Positions 1 to 10,046 of a stretch of 64,000 bases of DNA are shown piece by piece. The first letter of the stretch is position 1. Every line of letters begins with the position of its first letter. The position numbers and the translations under genes are program-made. Location: the NCBI RefSeq assembly GCF_000007365.1, contig NC_004061.1, forward strand, positions 248,001-312,000, read 5' to 3'. The notes beneath the pieces are model-generated. The model ran no database searches. It worked only from the letters and a program-made list of their open reading frames with translations, and was not told the DNA's origin. This stretch comes from Buchnera aphidicola str. Sg (Schizaphis graminum). GTDB taxonomy: Bacteria; Pseudomonadota; Gammaproteobacteria; Enterobacterales; Enterobacteriaceae.

Positions 1-195
1 CCATTCATCATCTTTTTTTTTTGTTTTTAAATTTAAATTTTCTTCTTCAGCAATTAGTAGTCGAGTATTGTAGACTACAATAACAACAGAATTAGCAGAT
101 AAAATTATTGCTAATAGTAAAATTAAATGAATTTTTCCATATATAAAAAAATCTTTTTTAATTATTTTTGGTAAATCATAACGTTTTATTTTCAT
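1..195 (-). CDS. ftsL: FtsL cell division protein, N-terminal part (runs off window)
   Basis: Partial gene, 65 codons visible from an ATG at 195 leftward to the window edge. Reading the minus strand gives MKIKRYDLPKIIKKDF, then a hydrophobic segment (about residues 23-43) and a charged, leucine-containing stretch ending at DDEW. This is the FtsL layout: short cytoplasmic tail, one membrane span, periplasmic coiled coil. The piece YNTRLLIAEEE matches the HHTRLLTAQRE region of E. coli FtsL. FtsL works with FtsB and FtsQ to activate septal peptidoglycan synthesis by FtsW/FtsI. It starts 2 bases after the rsmH stop, the usual mraW-ftsL order of the dcw cluster; ftsI would be expected next, outside the window. 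Confidence 0.85.
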   Translation of the reverse strand, partial: MKIKRYDLPKIIKKDFFIYGKIHLILLLAIILSANSVVIVVYNTRLLIAEEENLNLKTKKKDDEW

Positions 196-197
196 AT

Positions 198-1136
198 TTA
201 TTCTTTTAATTCAGCTGTGCGAAGCACAGAGCTGCGAGCTCGAGGATTTTTTTCAATTTCTTTTTGAGTCGGAAAAATTCGATTAATAATTTTTAATTTA
301 CATATTCTTAATGTTTCTAATTTATTTTCTGTAATTGGTAAACCATATGGAACAGTAGCTTTTTTACTATATTTCATCATAAAATTTTTTACTATTCTAT
401 CTTCTAAAGAATGAAAACTAATAATAGAAAGACGACCTCCTGGCTTTAATATTTTTAAGCTATTTTCTAATCCTTTTTTAATTTCTTCTAGTTCTTGATT
501 AATATAAATTCTAATAGCTTGAAAAGTTCTTTTCGCAGGATGTTTAAATTTGTTTTTTATAGGTGTTGCTTTTTTTATAATATCTACCAGTTCAAAAGTA
601 TTGTTTATTTTCTTTTTTTTGCAATAGTCTTTTATTGCATAAGCAATTCTTTTTGAAAATCGCTCTTCCCCAAAATTTTTTAAAACAAAATAAATTTTAT
701 TTATATCACTTTTGAAAAGCCACTCTGAAGCAGAAATACCAGCATGTGGATTCATTCTCATATCTAAAGGACCATTTTTTTTAAATGAAAAGCCTCTTTT
801 TTCATTTTCTATTTGCAGTGATGATGTTCCAAGATCAAATAATATTCCGTTAACTTTGCCAATAATGTTATTATATTTTGCATAATTTAAAATTTTTGAA
901 AAATTTGAATGAATAATATGAAAACGTTTGTCTTTAATTTGATTGCCTATAAATACAGAATTTGGATCTCTATCAATAGCATAGAGTCTTCCTTCTCTTC
1001 CTATTGTTTTTAAAATTGAAAGGGCATGACCACCCATTCCAAATGTACCATCAATATAAATGCCATTTTTTTTTATTTTTAATGATTCGATTAGTTCTTT
1101 TTTCATTACAGAAATATGTTTGATTGTTTGATTCAT
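198..1136 (-). CDS. rsmH: 16S rRNA (cytosine1402-N4)-methyltransferase RsmH (MraW)
   Basis: S-adenosylmethionine-dependent methyltransferase that modifies C1402 in the ribosomal P site. The N-terminus [19 protein letters not shown] aligns directly with the start of E. coli RsmH. The SAM-binding motif DGTFGMGGH, the FDLGTSS segment and the C-terminal [10 protein letters not shown] and [10 protein letters not shown] blocks are all present. The open frame extends 16 codons further upstream to 1184, but that extension is not homologous and runs into a perfect hairpin at 1169-1200, so I place the start at the ATG at 1136 (312 aa; E. coli 313). No strong Shine-Dalgarno is visible before it. It is followed after 2 bases by ftsL. 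In E. coli mraZ precedes this gene; here ilvIH takes that place. Confidence 0.95.
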   Translation of the reverse strand: MNQTIKHISVMKKELIESLKIKKNGIYIDGTFGMGGHALSILKTIGREGRLYAIDRDPNSVFIGNQIKDKRFHIIHSNFSKILNYAKYNNIIGKVNGILFDLGTSSLQIENEKRGFSFKKNGPLDMRMNPHAGISASEWLFKSDINKIYFVLKNFGEERFSKRIAYAIKDYCKKKKINNTFELVDIIKKATPIKNKFKHPAKRTFQAIRIYINQELEEIKKGLENSLKILKPGGRLSIISFHSLEDRIVKNFMMKYSKKATVPYGLPITENKLETLRICKLKIINRIFPTQKEIEKNPRARSSVLRTAELKE

Positions 1137-1168
1137 ATTGGAATATACATGATATAAATAAAGAAAGT

Positions 1169-1200
1169 ACATAGTCATTTTCAAATGAAAATGACTATGT
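1169..1200 (-). terminator. Perfect 14-bp inverted repeat after ilvH, likely terminator
   Basis: Arms at 1169-1182 and 1187-1200 are exactly complementary around a 4-base loop (aaat). It lies about 110 bases downstream of the leftward ilvH stop and about 30 bases before the rsmH start. On the minus strand the second arm is followed by an interrupted T stretch (actttctttattta), a weak intrinsic terminator signature. It most likely ends the ilvIH message and insulates rsmH; an mRNA-stability or regulatory hairpin is possible. Confidence 0.55.
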
Positions 1201-1308
1201 TTAATGTATTTTTTATAAATTATTTTTAAATATTGTTATATAAATAAAAAATCTTTTTTTTAAAAGAATTTTTTTCAATAGAAGTTATTTTCTATGTTTA
1301 CAAAAAAG

Positions 1309-1785
1309 TTAACCTCGAGCAATTCCCACTATCCCAGAACGAGTCATTTCAATGATTTCTGTTGTATTTCTAATTATTTTAAGAAAAGAATCTAATTTTT
1401 TTGCAGTACCAGTAATCTGTAATACATATGTTGTAGATGTTATATCTACAATTTGTCCTCGAAATACTTCGGTAATATGTTTAACATCATCTTTTTTACA
1501 GTTGTTTGTTTGTACCTTTAATAACATTATTTCACGTTCTATATGAGAATTTTGTCCGACTTTTATTACTCTTAATACATCAATTAATTTGTGTAGTTGT
1601 TTTTCAATTTGCTCAATAGATTTTTCATTTCCGATTGTTTGTATAGTCATTTTTGATAGAGAAGGATCTTCTGTTGGTGCGACTGTAATTGTTTCTATAT
1701 TGTAACCTCGCTGTGAAAACAATCCTATGACTCGTGATAATGCACCTGATTCATTCTCTAAGAGAACAGATAAAATTCTTCGCAT
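1309..1785 (-). CDS. ilvH: Acetolactate synthase III regulatory (small) subunit IlvH
   Basis: Regulatory subunit that activates the IlvI catalytic subunit and confers valine feedback inhibition in E. coli, in isoleucine, valine and leucine synthesis. Residues 1-75 form an ACT domain ([19 protein letters not shown], the same opening as E. coli IlvH) with the conserved [22 protein letters not shown] strand; the C-terminal domain follows. Length 158 aa against 163 in E. coli. It begins 4 bases after the ilvI stop, so the two are surely co-transcribed and probably translationally coupled. Branched-chain amino acid enzymes are central to what Buchnera supplies to its host. Confidence 0.96.
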   Translation of the reverse strand: MRRILSVLLENESGALSRVIGLFSQRGYNIETITVAPTEDPSLSKMTIQTIGNEKSIEQIEKQLHKLIDVLRVIKVGQNSHIEREIMLLKVQTNNCKKDDVKHITEVFRGQIVDITSTTYVLQITGTAKKLDSFLKIIRNTTEIIEMTRSGIVGIARG

Positions 1786-1789
1786 ATTT

Positions 1790-3505
1790 TTAGGAAACCT
1801 CTTTTTTCCTTAACCACATTTCATTCATGCCACCACCTTGAATTTGCATAGGATAAACATGCTCAGAATCATCTATTTGAATATCTAAAAAAACTAAATT
1901 ACCTTCAGATAGTTTTTTTAATGCTAATATTAATTTTTCTTCTAATTCTTCATTTGTTTTTACCTTTAAACCAATATGTCCGTATGATTCAACTAATTTT
2001 ACGAAGTCTGGAAGTGAATCCATATATGAATGTGAATGTCTTCCAGAATAGATCATGTCTTGCCATTGTTTAACCATACCTAAAGAAGAATTATTAAGAT
2101 TTAATATTAAAACTGCAAGATTATACTGTCGTGCTGTAGATAATTCTTGAATATTCATTTGAATACTGCCATCTCCAGTAACACAAATTACAGTAGCTTT
2201 CGGTAATGCTAATTTGACCCCTAAAGCAGCAGGCAATCCAAATCCCATAGTACCTAATCCACCTGAATTAATCCAACGTCTAGGTTTATTAAATTGATAA
2301 TATAACGCAGTAAACATTTGATGTTGACCAACATCTGAAGTAATATAAGACGTTCCCTTTGTTAACTTAAAAAGAGTTTGAATAATTTTTTGTGGTTTTA
2401 TTTTATTACTTTTTTTATTGTATTCTAAGCTTTTAATTTTTTTCCATTTTCCTATGGAAGACCACCATTCTTTTAAAGAATGAATTTGTTTTTCTTTTTT
2501 TATTAATTCAATCATTTCTTTTAAAACTTGTTTAGCATCTCCAACAATAGGAATATCTGCTGAAACAGTTTTAGAAATTGAAGTAGGATCAATGTCAACA
2601 TGTAAAATAGTAGCATTTGGACAATATTTCTTTAAATTATTTGTTGTTCGATCATCAAATCGTACACCAATTGCAAAAATTACATCAGAATAATGCATAG
2701 CCATATTAGCTTCATAAGTTCCATGCATACCTAACATAGAAATACTTTGAATGTGATTTCCAGGAAATGCTCCTAATCCCATTAAAGATGTTGTTACAGG
2801 ACAATTGATCTTTTCTGCAAATATACGTAATTCTTCACTGCTGTTAGAACTGATTATTCCTCCACCTGCGTAGATAATAGGTTTTTTTGCTTTTAATAGA
2901 ATACGTAATGCTTTTTTGATTTGTCCCTGATGACCTTTAGTTGTTGGGTTATAGGAACGTATATGTATATTTTTTGGCCATATAAAATTGTATTTATTTG
3001 TTTTTTTTAAAATATCTTTTGGTAAATCAATAACTACTGGACCAGGTCGTCCGGTAGATGCTAACCAAAAAGCTTTCTTAAAAATTATAGGTATATCTTC
3101 AGTTCTTTTTACTAAAAAACTATGTTTAACTATAGGACGAGAAATACCAATCATGTCACATTCTTGAAATGCATCGTATCCGATTAATGATGAGGCAACT
3201 TGACCGGAAATGACGACCATTGGGATAGAATCCATATAAGCTGTAGCAATACCGGTAATAGCGTTGGTAGCACCTGGTCCTGATGTGACTAATACAACAC
3301 CTATTTTCCCAGTAGATCTCGCATATCCATCAGCCATGTGAGTTGCTGCTTGTTCATGTCTTACTAAAATATGTTCAACTCCGCCAACAGTTTTTAGAGC
3401 ATCATAAATATCTAGGACAGCACCACCAGGATAACCAAATATATGCTGTATTCCCTGATTAATTAATGATCTGATGACCATTTCGGCTCCTGATAATATT
3501 TCCAA
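1790..3505 (-). CDS. ilvI: Acetolactate synthase III catalytic (large) subunit IlvI
   Basis: Thiamine-diphosphate enzyme that condenses two pyruvates to acetolactate, or pyruvate and 2-oxobutyrate to acetohydroxybutyrate. The N-terminal domain carries the catalytic glutamate (Glu51, in [17 protein letters not shown]). A central FAD-type domain follows, and the C-terminal domain has the ThDP/Mg motif GDGSIQMN...LNLNNSSLG. The start is a TTG at 3505, giving MEILSGAEM, residue-for-residue in register with E. coli IlvI, and preceded by a strong GGAGG at the right distance. Length 571 aa (E. coli 574). First gene of ilvI-ilvH; this leaderless-looking arrangement shows no attenuator. Confidence 0.96.
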   Translation of the reverse strand: MEILSGAEMVIRSLINQGIQHIFGYPGGAVLDIYDALKTVGGVEHILVRHEQAATHMADGYARSTGKIGVVLVTSGPGATNAITGIATAYMDSIPMVVISGQVASSLIGYDAFQECDMIGISRPIVKHSFLVKRTEDIPIIFKKAFWLASTGRPGPVVIDLPKDILKKTNKYNFIWPKNIHIRSYNPTTKGHQGQIKKALRILLKAKKPIIYAGGGIISSNSSEELRIFAEKINCPVTTSLMGLGAFPGNHIQSISMLGMHGTYEANMAMHYSDVIFAIGVRFDDRTTNNLKKYCPNATILHVDIDPTSISKTVSADIPIVGDAKQVLKEMIELIKKEKQIHSLKEWWSSIGKWKKIKSLEYNKKSNKIKPQKIIQTLFKLTKGTSYITSDVGQHQMFTALYYQFNKPRRWINSGGLGTMGFGLPAALGVKLALPKATVICVTGDGSIQMNIQELSTARQYNLAVLILNLNNSSLGMVKQWQDMIYSGRHSHSYMDSLPDFVKLVESYGHIGLKVKTNEELEEKLILALKKLSEGNLVFLDIQIDDSEHVYPMQIQGGGMNEMWLRKKEVS

Positions 3506-3511
3506 TTTTTT

Positions 3512-3516
3512 CCTCC
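3512..3516 (-). promoter_or_regulatory. Shine-Dalgarno GGAGG deciding the TTG start of ilvI
   Basis: The minus strand reads GGAGG six bases before the TTG at 3505-3503. It is one of the strongest ribosome-binding sites in the window and supports the non-ATG start, which also matches the E. coli N-terminus. Confidence 0.7.
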
Positions 3517-3717
3517 AGGATGCTAATTTATTAGGTTTTATTTCCTAGTTTTCTATTTGTAGTTTATCCTGATAGTTTATCTAGATAAAAAAAAAATAAT
3601 TTAAAATATTAAAAAATTTTTATTTTTTACTTCATTTTTTAAAATTTGTAGAAAACTTAATTTTTAGATTAATTAATTGAATTATTTTATTATTACAAAT
3701 ATATTTAATATTATCAA

Positions 3718-4707
3718 TCAAGTATTGATTAAAAATTTTTTAAAACAGGGTGATATCCATGTTGAAAATGTATTATTTTTTTTAGTTATAAGACAAACTG
3801 CAAGATTTTCTCTTAATGCTAATATTTTAGCTTTTTTAAAACCTAAAATAAGTAATGCGCTATCCCAACCATCAGCTTCTAAAGCAGTTGATGAAATTAC
3901 ACTTACTGATATTAAGTTGTGCGTTACAGGCATTCCTGTTTTAGGATCGATTAAATGTGAAATTTTTTTGCCTTTTAAATAATAATAATTGCGATATGTA
4001 CCAGCTGTACTAATAGATTTGTTTTTTAAGTGAATTAATAAATGAATTGATTGTATTTTATCAGTAGGTTTTTGAATTGCAATAATTTTAGAATTTTCTT
4101 TATTTTTTATTTTAACTAATACTGTACCTCCTATTGAAATAGTATAATTTTCTATTCCTTCTTTTTTGAGAACTGAGGAAAGATGATCTGCTGCAAATCC
4201 TTCTCCTAATGTAGAAAGATTAATTTTCATGCCATCTATATTTTTTTTGATGTAATGTTTATTAGCATTGCTAATTAAACTTAAGTGTTTCATTCCGGTA
4301 AGAGCCATAACTTGTTTTATTTTATTAATAGAAGGATAGTTATGTGGTTTTTTTTGATTACCAAATCCCCATATATTAATTAGATTGCCAATTGTAATAT
4401 CTAGTTTTCCATAAGTTTTTTTATTTATTTTTAATGCTATTGAAATAATTTTAAAGAATTTTTTATCAATAGCTAATAGTTGGTTTTTTTTTAGTTTATT
4501 AAATTTAGATACTAAAGAATTTTTTTTCCAAGAAGATAATAATTTTTCATCTTCATCTAATTTTCTTTGTATTAAATTTTTTATATGTAATTGATTTGGT
4601 ACATATGGAATTTTAACTTGCCAATATGTACCCATAGTTTTTCCTTTCAATTTTATAGATTTTTTTTCTTCATTTTTATGTAAAATTGTAAAAAAAATTA
4701 TAAACAA
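3718..4707 (-). CDS. apbE: FAD:protein FMN transferase ApbE (5' end possibly frameshifted)
   Basis: ApbE moves FMN from FAD onto threonine of Na+-pumping or electron-transfer membrane proteins (RnfG/NqrC type). Family motifs are clear: KGKTMGTYWQVKIP near the N-terminus, the STAGTYRNYY strand, SHLIDPKTGMP, and the metal/FAD segment ALEADGWDSALLILG. The frame opens with a TTG at 4707. An ATG at 4717 in the next frame is separated from it by a run of nine T (minus strand). One T fewer would join them and give MFFLFIIFFTILHKNEEKK, a hydrophobic leader that would fit export, although no lipobox Cys is present as in E. coli. The body is intact, so function hinges on that 5' end. 329 aa as written (E. 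coli 351). Confidence 0.85.
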   Translation of the reverse strand: MFIIFFTILHKNEEKKSIKLKGKTMGTYWQVKIPYVPNQLHIKNLIQRKLDEDEKLLSSWKKNSLVSKFNKLKKNQLLAIDKKFFKIISIALKINKKTYGKLDITIGNLINIWGFGNQKKPHNYPSINKIKQVMALTGMKHLSLISNANKHYIKKNIDGMKINLSTLGEGFAADHLSSVLKKEGIENYTISIGGTVLVKIKNKENSKIIAIQKPTDKIQSIHLLIHLKNKSISTAGTYRNYYYLKGKKISHLIDPKTGMPVTHNLISVSVISSTALEADGWDSALLILGFKKAKILALRENLAVCLITKKNNTFSTWISPCFKKFLINT

Positions 4708-4940
4708 AAAAAAACATTAAATATAAAATTTAAAATCATTGATATGAAATTATCCGTTTTAAAATAAAAATTTATTATAAATTATTTTTGTATTTTTATT
4801 TCGATAAATTTATTTTTTATTTAACCATCGATGGAGTTAATCAAATATCGAGTGTATACTAAAATTTATTGTGATTTAATAATAATATTTTTTATTAGTT
4901 TTATTTATAAGATCAGATTGTAATTTACGAGAAAGAAAAG

Positions 4941-6377
4941 ATGAAAAGAATAAATATAGTATTAAGCGGGATAATGCTTTTTTTAACGCTATTACTAAGT
5001 TTTGGAATGTCTTGGGGGAATAAAAATTTTACTTCTTCTCAAAATGTTTCTTCTGTACAACTAGCTCCTAGTTTAGCTCCTATGTTAGAAAAAGTTATGC
5101 CTTCAGTAATCAGTATCAATATAGAAGGAAGCACTGTAGTTCATACTTCTCGTTTACCTCATCAATTTCAACCCTTTTTTGGTCATAATTCTCCTTTTTG
5201 TCAGGGTAATTCACCATTTCGAAATTCTCCTTTTTGTCGTTCTAATCCAAATTCTAATAGTATGCATGAAAAATTTCATGCTCTGGGTTCCGGTGTAATT
5301 ATTAATGCTGATAAGGCATATGCTGTAACAAATAATCATGTTGTAGAAAATGCAAATAAAATTCAAGTACAATTAAGTGACGGACGTCGTTATGAAGCCT
5401 CTATAATTGGTAAAGACTCTCGTTCCGATATTGCTTTAATACAGCTAAAAAATGCGAAAAATTTAAGTGCAATAAAAATTGCTGATTCTGATACTCTTCG
5501 AGTAGGTGATTATACTGTAGCTATTGGTAATCCATACGGTCTTGGTGAAACGGTAACTTCTGGTATTATTTCGGCGTTGGGACGAAGTGGATTAAACATT
5601 GAGCATTACGAAAATTTTATTCAAACTGATGCAGCTATTAACAGAGGTAATTCTGGTGGTGCATTAGTTAATTTAAAAGGTGAATTAATAGGTATCAATA
5701 CTGCAATATTAGCACCAGACGGAGGTAATATTGGAATTGGATTTGCTATTCCTGGAAATATGGTTAAAAATCTTACAGAACAAATGGTTAAATTTGGACA
5801 AGTAAAACGTGGAGAATTAGGCATAATAGGCATGGAACTAAATTCAGATTTAGCTCATGTAATGAAAATAAATGCTCAAAAAGGTGCATTTGTAAGTCAA
5901 GTTTTACCTAATTCTTCTGCTTTTCATGCAGGTATTAAAGCAGGTGATATTATTGTTTCTTTAAATAAAAAAACAATTTCTAGTTTTGCAGCATTACGTG
6001 CTGAAGTGGGATCTTTGCCAGTATCTACTAAAATGGAATTAGGAATATTCCGAAATGGAATAACTAAAAACGTGATTGTTGAATTAAAACCATCTTTGAA
6101 AAATAGTGTTAGTCTAGGAGATATTTATACAGGAATTGAAGGTGCTGATTTAAGTGATTGTTCATTAAATGGACAAAAAGGTGTAAAAATAGAAAATATA
6201 AAATTGAATACTCAAGCTTCAAAAATTGGTTTTAAGAAAGATGATATTATTGTAGAAGTCAATCAAAAAGTAATAAATAATTTAAATGATTTAAAAAATA
6301 TTTTAGATTCAAAACCAAATATATTAGTTTTTAGTGTGAAGAGAGGGAATAATAGTATTTACTTAGTTAGTGAATAA
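4941..6377 (+). CDS. degP: Periplasmic serine protease/chaperone DegP (HtrA)
   Basis: Heat-shock protease that degrades or holds misfolded envelope proteins. An N-terminal signal peptide (hydrophobic core about residues 6-25) is followed by a trypsin-like domain with the triad His133 (NNHVV), Asp163 (SRSDIALIQL) and Ser238 (RGNSGG). Two PDZ domains cover about residues 280-370 and 385-478. The LA loop keeps two cysteines (87 and 99), as in E. coli DegP where they can form a disulfide; this distinguishes it from DegQ/DegS. Length 478 aa (E. coli 474). A purine-rich gagaaag precedes the ATG. I see no sigma-E type promoter upstream. It is convergent with dapD. Confidence 0.96.
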   Translation: MKRINIVLSGIMLFLTLLLSFGMSWGNKNFTSSQNVSSVQLAPSLAPMLEKVMPSVISINIEGSTVVHTSRLPHQFQPFFGHNSPFCQGNSPFRNSPFCRSNPNSNSMHEKFHALGSGVIINADKAYAVTNNHVVENANKIQVQLSDGRRYEASIIGKDSRSDIALIQLKNAKNLSAIKIADSDTLRVGDYTVAIGNPYGLGETVTSGIISALGRSGLNIEHYENFIQTDAAINRGNSGGALVNLKGELIGINTAILAPDGGNIGIGFAIPGNMVKNLTEQMVKFGQVKRGELGIIGMELNSDLAHVMKINAQKGAFVSQVLPNSSAFHAGIKAGDIIVSLNKKTISSFAALRAEVGSLPVSTKMELGIFRNGITKNVIVELKPSLKNSVSLGDIYTGIEGADLSDCSLNGQKGVKIENIKLNTQASKIGFKKDDIIVEVNQKVINNLNDLKNILDSKPNILVFSVKRGNNSIYLVSE

Positions 6378-6390
6378 CTACTTTATTGTT

Positions 6391-6418
6391 CCGCCCGATA
6401 TAATCACCGGGCGGTTTT
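6391..6418. terminator. GC-rich hairpin terminator between degP and dapD
   Basis: Seven-base perfect arms, ccgcccg (6391-6397) and cgggcgg (6408-6414), with a 10-base loop and a T tract on the plus strand. It starts 13 bases after the degP stop and lies just beyond the dapD stop, so it can serve the degP message and probably both converging transcripts. It stands out in an A+T-rich background where classical terminators are rare. Confidence 0.8.
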
Positions 6419-6425
6419 CATTTTT

Positions 6426-7247
6426 CTATTTATCACGCAAAAGTTGATTTATTTCTACTTTATTAAGTGTTTTAGAGTCTACTCGTTTAACAATAACGGC
6501 AGCATACAGATTATATTTTCTATCTTTTGATGGTAAACTTCCAGAAACAACTACAGAGTTAGCTGGTACCCTTCCATATAGAATTTCTCCTGTTTCTCTA
6601 TTATAAATTTTAGTACTTTGCCCTATAAAGACTCCCATAGAGATCACTGATCCTTCTTCTATGATTACTCCCTCTACTATTTCGGAGCGTGCTCCAATAA
6701 AACAGTTATCCTCAATAATTGTAGGATTATTTTGTAGAGGTTCTAAAACACCTCCTATGCCTACACCTCCAGATAAATGCACATTTTTCCCAATTTGAGC
6801 ACAAGAACCTACCGTGGTCCAAGTATCTATCATAGTTCCTTGATCTACATATGCACCAATATTGACATATGATGGCATGATAATAGTATTAGAATTAATA
6901 AATGAACCATACCTAATTGTAGCTGGTGGAACTACACGAATTCTTTCTTCTTTAAATTTTTTTTCATTGTAATTTTCATATTTAAGAGGAATTTTGTCGT
7001 AATAGTTACTGAAACTTCCTTGAAATACGTTATTTTGATTTAAATACATATACAATAAAATGCTTTTTTTTATCCATTGATTTGTAATCCATATATTGTC
7101 TTTTTTTTCTGCAACTCTAATTTTCCCGCTATTTAATAATTCAATAACATGATGAATTGTTTGTTTTGTTTCAATATCAATATTTTTAGTATTGACTTCA
7201 TTTTTTTTTAAATAAGCGTTTTCGATAATGTCATAATATTTTTTCAT
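6426..7247 (-). CDS. dapD: Tetrahydrodipicolinate N-succinyltransferase DapD
   Basis: Transfers succinyl from succinyl-CoA to tetrahydrodipicolinate, a step to meso-diaminopimelate for peptidoglycan and lysine. The N-terminus ([15 protein letters not shown]) and the helical domain precede a left-handed beta-helix of hexapeptide repeats (residues about 105-235: [56 protein letters not shown]). Length 273 aa, one less than E. coli. It is separated by about 50 bases from map upstream and is transcribed leftward with it. Lysine provision to the host is an expected symbiotic function. Confidence 0.97.
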   Translation of the reverse strand: MKKYYDIIENAYLKKNEVNTKNIDIETKQTIHHVIELLNSGKIRVAEKKDNIWITNQWIKKSILLYMYLNQNNVFQGSFSNYYDKIPLKYENYNEKKFKEERIRVVPPATIRYGSFINSNTIIMPSYVNIGAYVDQGTMIDTWTTVGSCAQIGKNVHLSGGVGIGGVLEPLQNNPTIIEDNCFIGARSEIVEGVIIEEGSVISMGVFIGQSTKIYNRETGEILYGRVPANSVVVSGSLPSKDRKYNLYAAVIVKRVDSKTLNKVEINQLLRDK

Positions 7248-7296
7248 TTTTTAAATTGACCTAATTTAATATTTTATTAAATTTTTAATAGATTAA

Positions 7297-8082
7297 TCAT
7301 TTATTAATAAACTTAGATGGAATTTTTTCATTTTTTTGCCATGTTAAAATATCACATCCGTTTTCTGTTATTAATACAGTATGTTCATATTGTGCAGATA
7401 GAGAATGATCTTTTGTTTTAACAGTCCACCCATCTTTCATACATTTAACCTCATGACTTCCTGCATTAATCATGGGTTCAATGGTAAAAATCATTCCTTT
7501 TTCTAAAATAACATGACTTTTATTTTTATAATGTAATACATATGGTTCTTCGTGAAATGCACGTCCAATGCCATGACCACAGTATTCTTTTACAACTGAA
7601 AAGTTGTTATTTTCGACGTAATTTTGAATAACTTCACCTATTTTATATAACGGTATTCCTGGTTTTAATATGTTTAAAGATTTGTATAGACTTTCTTGAG
7701 CTATTTTACATAAACGCTGAGATAAAATATTTGTTTGTCCTACAAGAAACATTTTTGATGTATCTGCATGATAGTTTTTTTTAATAATTGTAACATCGAT
7801 ATTAACTATATCGCCTGATTTTAAAATTTGATTCTTATTTGGGATTCCATGACATACTACATCATTAACAGAAATACAAATAGACTTTGGAAAACCATGA
7901 TATCCTAAACATGCTGAAACGGCTTTTTTTTTAATAATGAAATTATGACAAATATTATTAATTTCCTCGGTACTTATATTGGGTTTTATATAGTTTTCGA
8001 TCATTTCTAATACTTCTGCAGCTATTTTTCCAGATACTTTCATTTTTTTAATTTCTGATTCTGTTTTTATTATGCAATTCAT
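7297..8082 (-). CDS. map: Methionine aminopeptidase, type I
   Basis: Removes the initiator methionine from nascent proteins. The dinuclear metal ligands are in place: Asp96 (VNIDVT), Asp107 (HADTSKMF), the histidine of GHGIGR, and the glutamates of FTIEPM and QYEHT. Length 261 aa (E. coli 264), with the start MNCIIKTESEIKKM in register. It is divergent from rpsB, as in E. coli, with a 287-base A+T-rich region between them that must hold both promoters. Confidence 0.97.
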   Translation of the reverse strand: MNCIIKTESEIKKMKVSGKIAAEVLEMIENYIKPNISTEEINNICHNFIIKKKAVSACLGYHGFPKSICISVNDVVCHGIPNKNQILKSGDIVNIDVTIIKKNYHADTSKMFLVGQTNILSQRLCKIAQESLYKSLNILKPGIPLYKIGEVIQNYVENNNFSVVKEYCGHGIGRAFHEEPYVLHYKNKSHVILEKGMIFTIEPMINAGSHEVKCMKDGWTVKTKDHSLSAQYEHTVLITENGCDILTWQKNEKIPSKFINK

Positions 8083-8369
8083 AATATTTAGCCGATTTTT
8101 ATATTTAATAAAATTTTTAATATTTAAATTATACGTTTTAAATTTTACTTGAAAATAATTTTTTATTTTATTGTCAAATAAATAATATTTTGAAATAAAA
8201 AGTAAAAGACATTAATAATAATTATTATTCTTAATATTGAATATGATATATTTATATTAAACTTATTTAATATAAAATATTTTCTTCATTTATTTGAATT
8301 ATCTAGTTTTATTTAAAATAATTTTTTTTATAAAATTCTTATTAATTTTTTTTATTTTGAGGAATAATC
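8083..8369. other. map-rpsB divergent intergenic region
   Basis: 287 bases, very A+T rich. No open frame of note and no RNA gene seen. It contains a perfect 16-base A/T palindrome at 8214-8229 that could be chance in this composition. In E. coli the rpsB leader carries a structured element for autoregulation by S2; I cannot recognise it here with confidence. Confidence 0.4.
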
Positions 8370-9104
8370 ATGGAAATAGTATCAATGCGCGATATGTTAA
8401 AAGCCGGTGTTCACTTTGGTCATCAAACACGCTATTGGAATCCGAAGATGAAACCTTTTATTTTTGGTTCTCGAAATAAAGTGCATATCATTAATTTGGA
8501 AAAAACCCTTCCAATGTTTAATTTTGCTTTATCTGAATTGAAAAAAATTTCTTTAAAAAAAGGAAAAATACTATTTGTAGGTACTAAAAGAGCAGCCAGT
8601 AAAAAAATAAAAGAAACGGCTTTAAATTGCAATCAATTTTACGTTAATCATCGTTGGTTAGGAGGTATGCTAACTAACTGGAAAACTGTTCGCCAATCTA
8701 TAAAACGTTTAAAAGATTTAGAGACAGAATCACAAGATGGCACTTTTTCAAAAATTACTAAGAAAGAAGCATTAATAAGAACACGAGAATTATCTAAATT
8801 AGAAAATAGTTTAGGTGGTATTAAGAATATGGGGGGGTTACCTGATTGTTTATTTGTCATTGATGCTGCTCATGAAAATATTGCGATTAAAGAAGCAAAC
8901 AATTTAGGAATTCCTGTATTTGCCATAGTTGATACTAATTCTAATCCTGATGGTGTAGATTATGTTATTCCTGGTAATGATGATGCTATTAGATCAGTGA
9001 CTTTATATTTACAGGCTGTATCACTTAGTATTTGTAAAAACCAAAATGGTAATTCGTTTAGCGAAATGTTGTTAGATTCAGATAAAAAAATGAACATAGA
9101 ATAA
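8370..9104 (+). CDS. rpsB: Small ribosomal subunit protein uS2
   Basis: Structural protein of the 30S head/body junction. Recognised by [44 protein letters not shown], and the C-terminal [27 protein letters not shown] block, all S2 signatures. 244 aa (E. coli 241). The ATG has a good ribosome-binding site (gagg, 6 bases upstream). First gene of the rpsB-tsf-pyrH-frr series, with tsf 41 bases downstream. Confidence 0.98.
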   Translation: MEIVSMRDMLKAGVHFGHQTRYWNPKMKPFIFGSRNKVHIINLEKTLPMFNFALSELKKISLKKGKILFVGTKRAASKKIKETALNCNQFYVNHRWLGGMLTNWKTVRQSIKRLKDLETESQDGTFSKITKKEALIRTRELSKLENSLGGIKNMGGLPDCLFVIDAAHENIAIKEANNLGIPVFAIVDTNSNPDGVDYVIPGNDDAIRSVTLYLQAVSLSICKNQNGNSFSEMLLDSDKKMNIE

Positions 9105-9145
9105 TCATTTCATATTTTTAATTCAAAAGAGAAGAGAAAATTATT

Positions 9146-9949
9146 ATGAGTCATATTACTGCTTTACTAATTAAAGAGTTGAGATTACGTACCGGAGCAG
9201 GGTTTATGGAATGTAAACGTGCTCTAATAGAAGAGAAGGGAGATATTGAGTTGTCAATTGATAATTTAAGAAAATCAGGACAAGCACGAGCTGAGAAAAA
9301 AATACATAATATTACAAATCAAGGACTGATATTTGCAAAAATTAAAAATAAAATTGGTGCTATGGTTGAATTGAATTGCCAAACTGATTTTGTTGCGAAA
9401 GATACTTTATTTTATTCATTAGGTAAAGAAATTATTTTAACAGCATTGTCAAAAAAAATAAAAAATATTGATGATATTAGAAATGTTTTTGAAATAAAGA
9501 AAACAGAATTAATTGTAAAAACAGGTGAAAATATAAAAATTAATCGATTTAGTTTCATCGAAGGTGATAATATAATATCTTATATACATAGTGGTCGAAT
9601 TGGTGTATTAGTAAGTGCTAGTAATTTAAATCAAGAAACACTAAAAAATATTGCTATGCATATTGCGGCAAGTAAACCTGAATATTTATCTCCAAATGAC
9701 ATATCTGATTCTGTTTTTAAACGTGAATATGAAATTCAATTAGAATTAGCAAAAAAACAGAATAAATCTTCTGAAATACTAAAAAAGATAGTTCAAGGTC
9801 GAATGAATAAATTTGTTAATGACATTTCATTAGTTGGTCAAAAGTTCATTATGGATAATACAAAAACAGTAGGTGCATTACTAAATGAATATAATGCGCG
9901 TATTATATCTTTTATTAGATTTGAAATCGGTGACAAAATATTTAATTGA
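9146..9949 (+). CDS. tsf: Elongation factor Ts
   Basis: Nucleotide exchange factor that reloads EF-Tu with GTP. The N-terminal UBA-like module contains [16 protein letters not shown], and the core domain contains [22 protein letters not shown] and the [22 protein letters not shown] end. 267 aa, shorter than E. coli (283), with the losses in the two core subdomains. A purine-rich agagaagagaa precedes the ATG. It is co-oriented with rpsB and likely in the same transcript. Confidence 0.97.
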
Positions 9950-10046
9950 TTTTAAAAGACTATTTTAAAAAACAAAATATATATTGATCAATTTACAAAA
10001 AGTAAAAAATATTTTTAATAAAAAATTTATTTAGGTTAAAAACAAT

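Noticed and set aside
1137..1184. Sixteen-codon upstream extension of rsmH
   Set aside because: No homology to RsmH N-termini, and it overlaps the perfect hairpin region at 1169-1200; the internal ATG at 1136 aligns with E. coli.
8214..8229. 16-base perfect palindrome upstream of rpsB
   Set aside because: Made of A and T only (aataataattattatt); expected by chance in such A/T-rich spacers and without other support.
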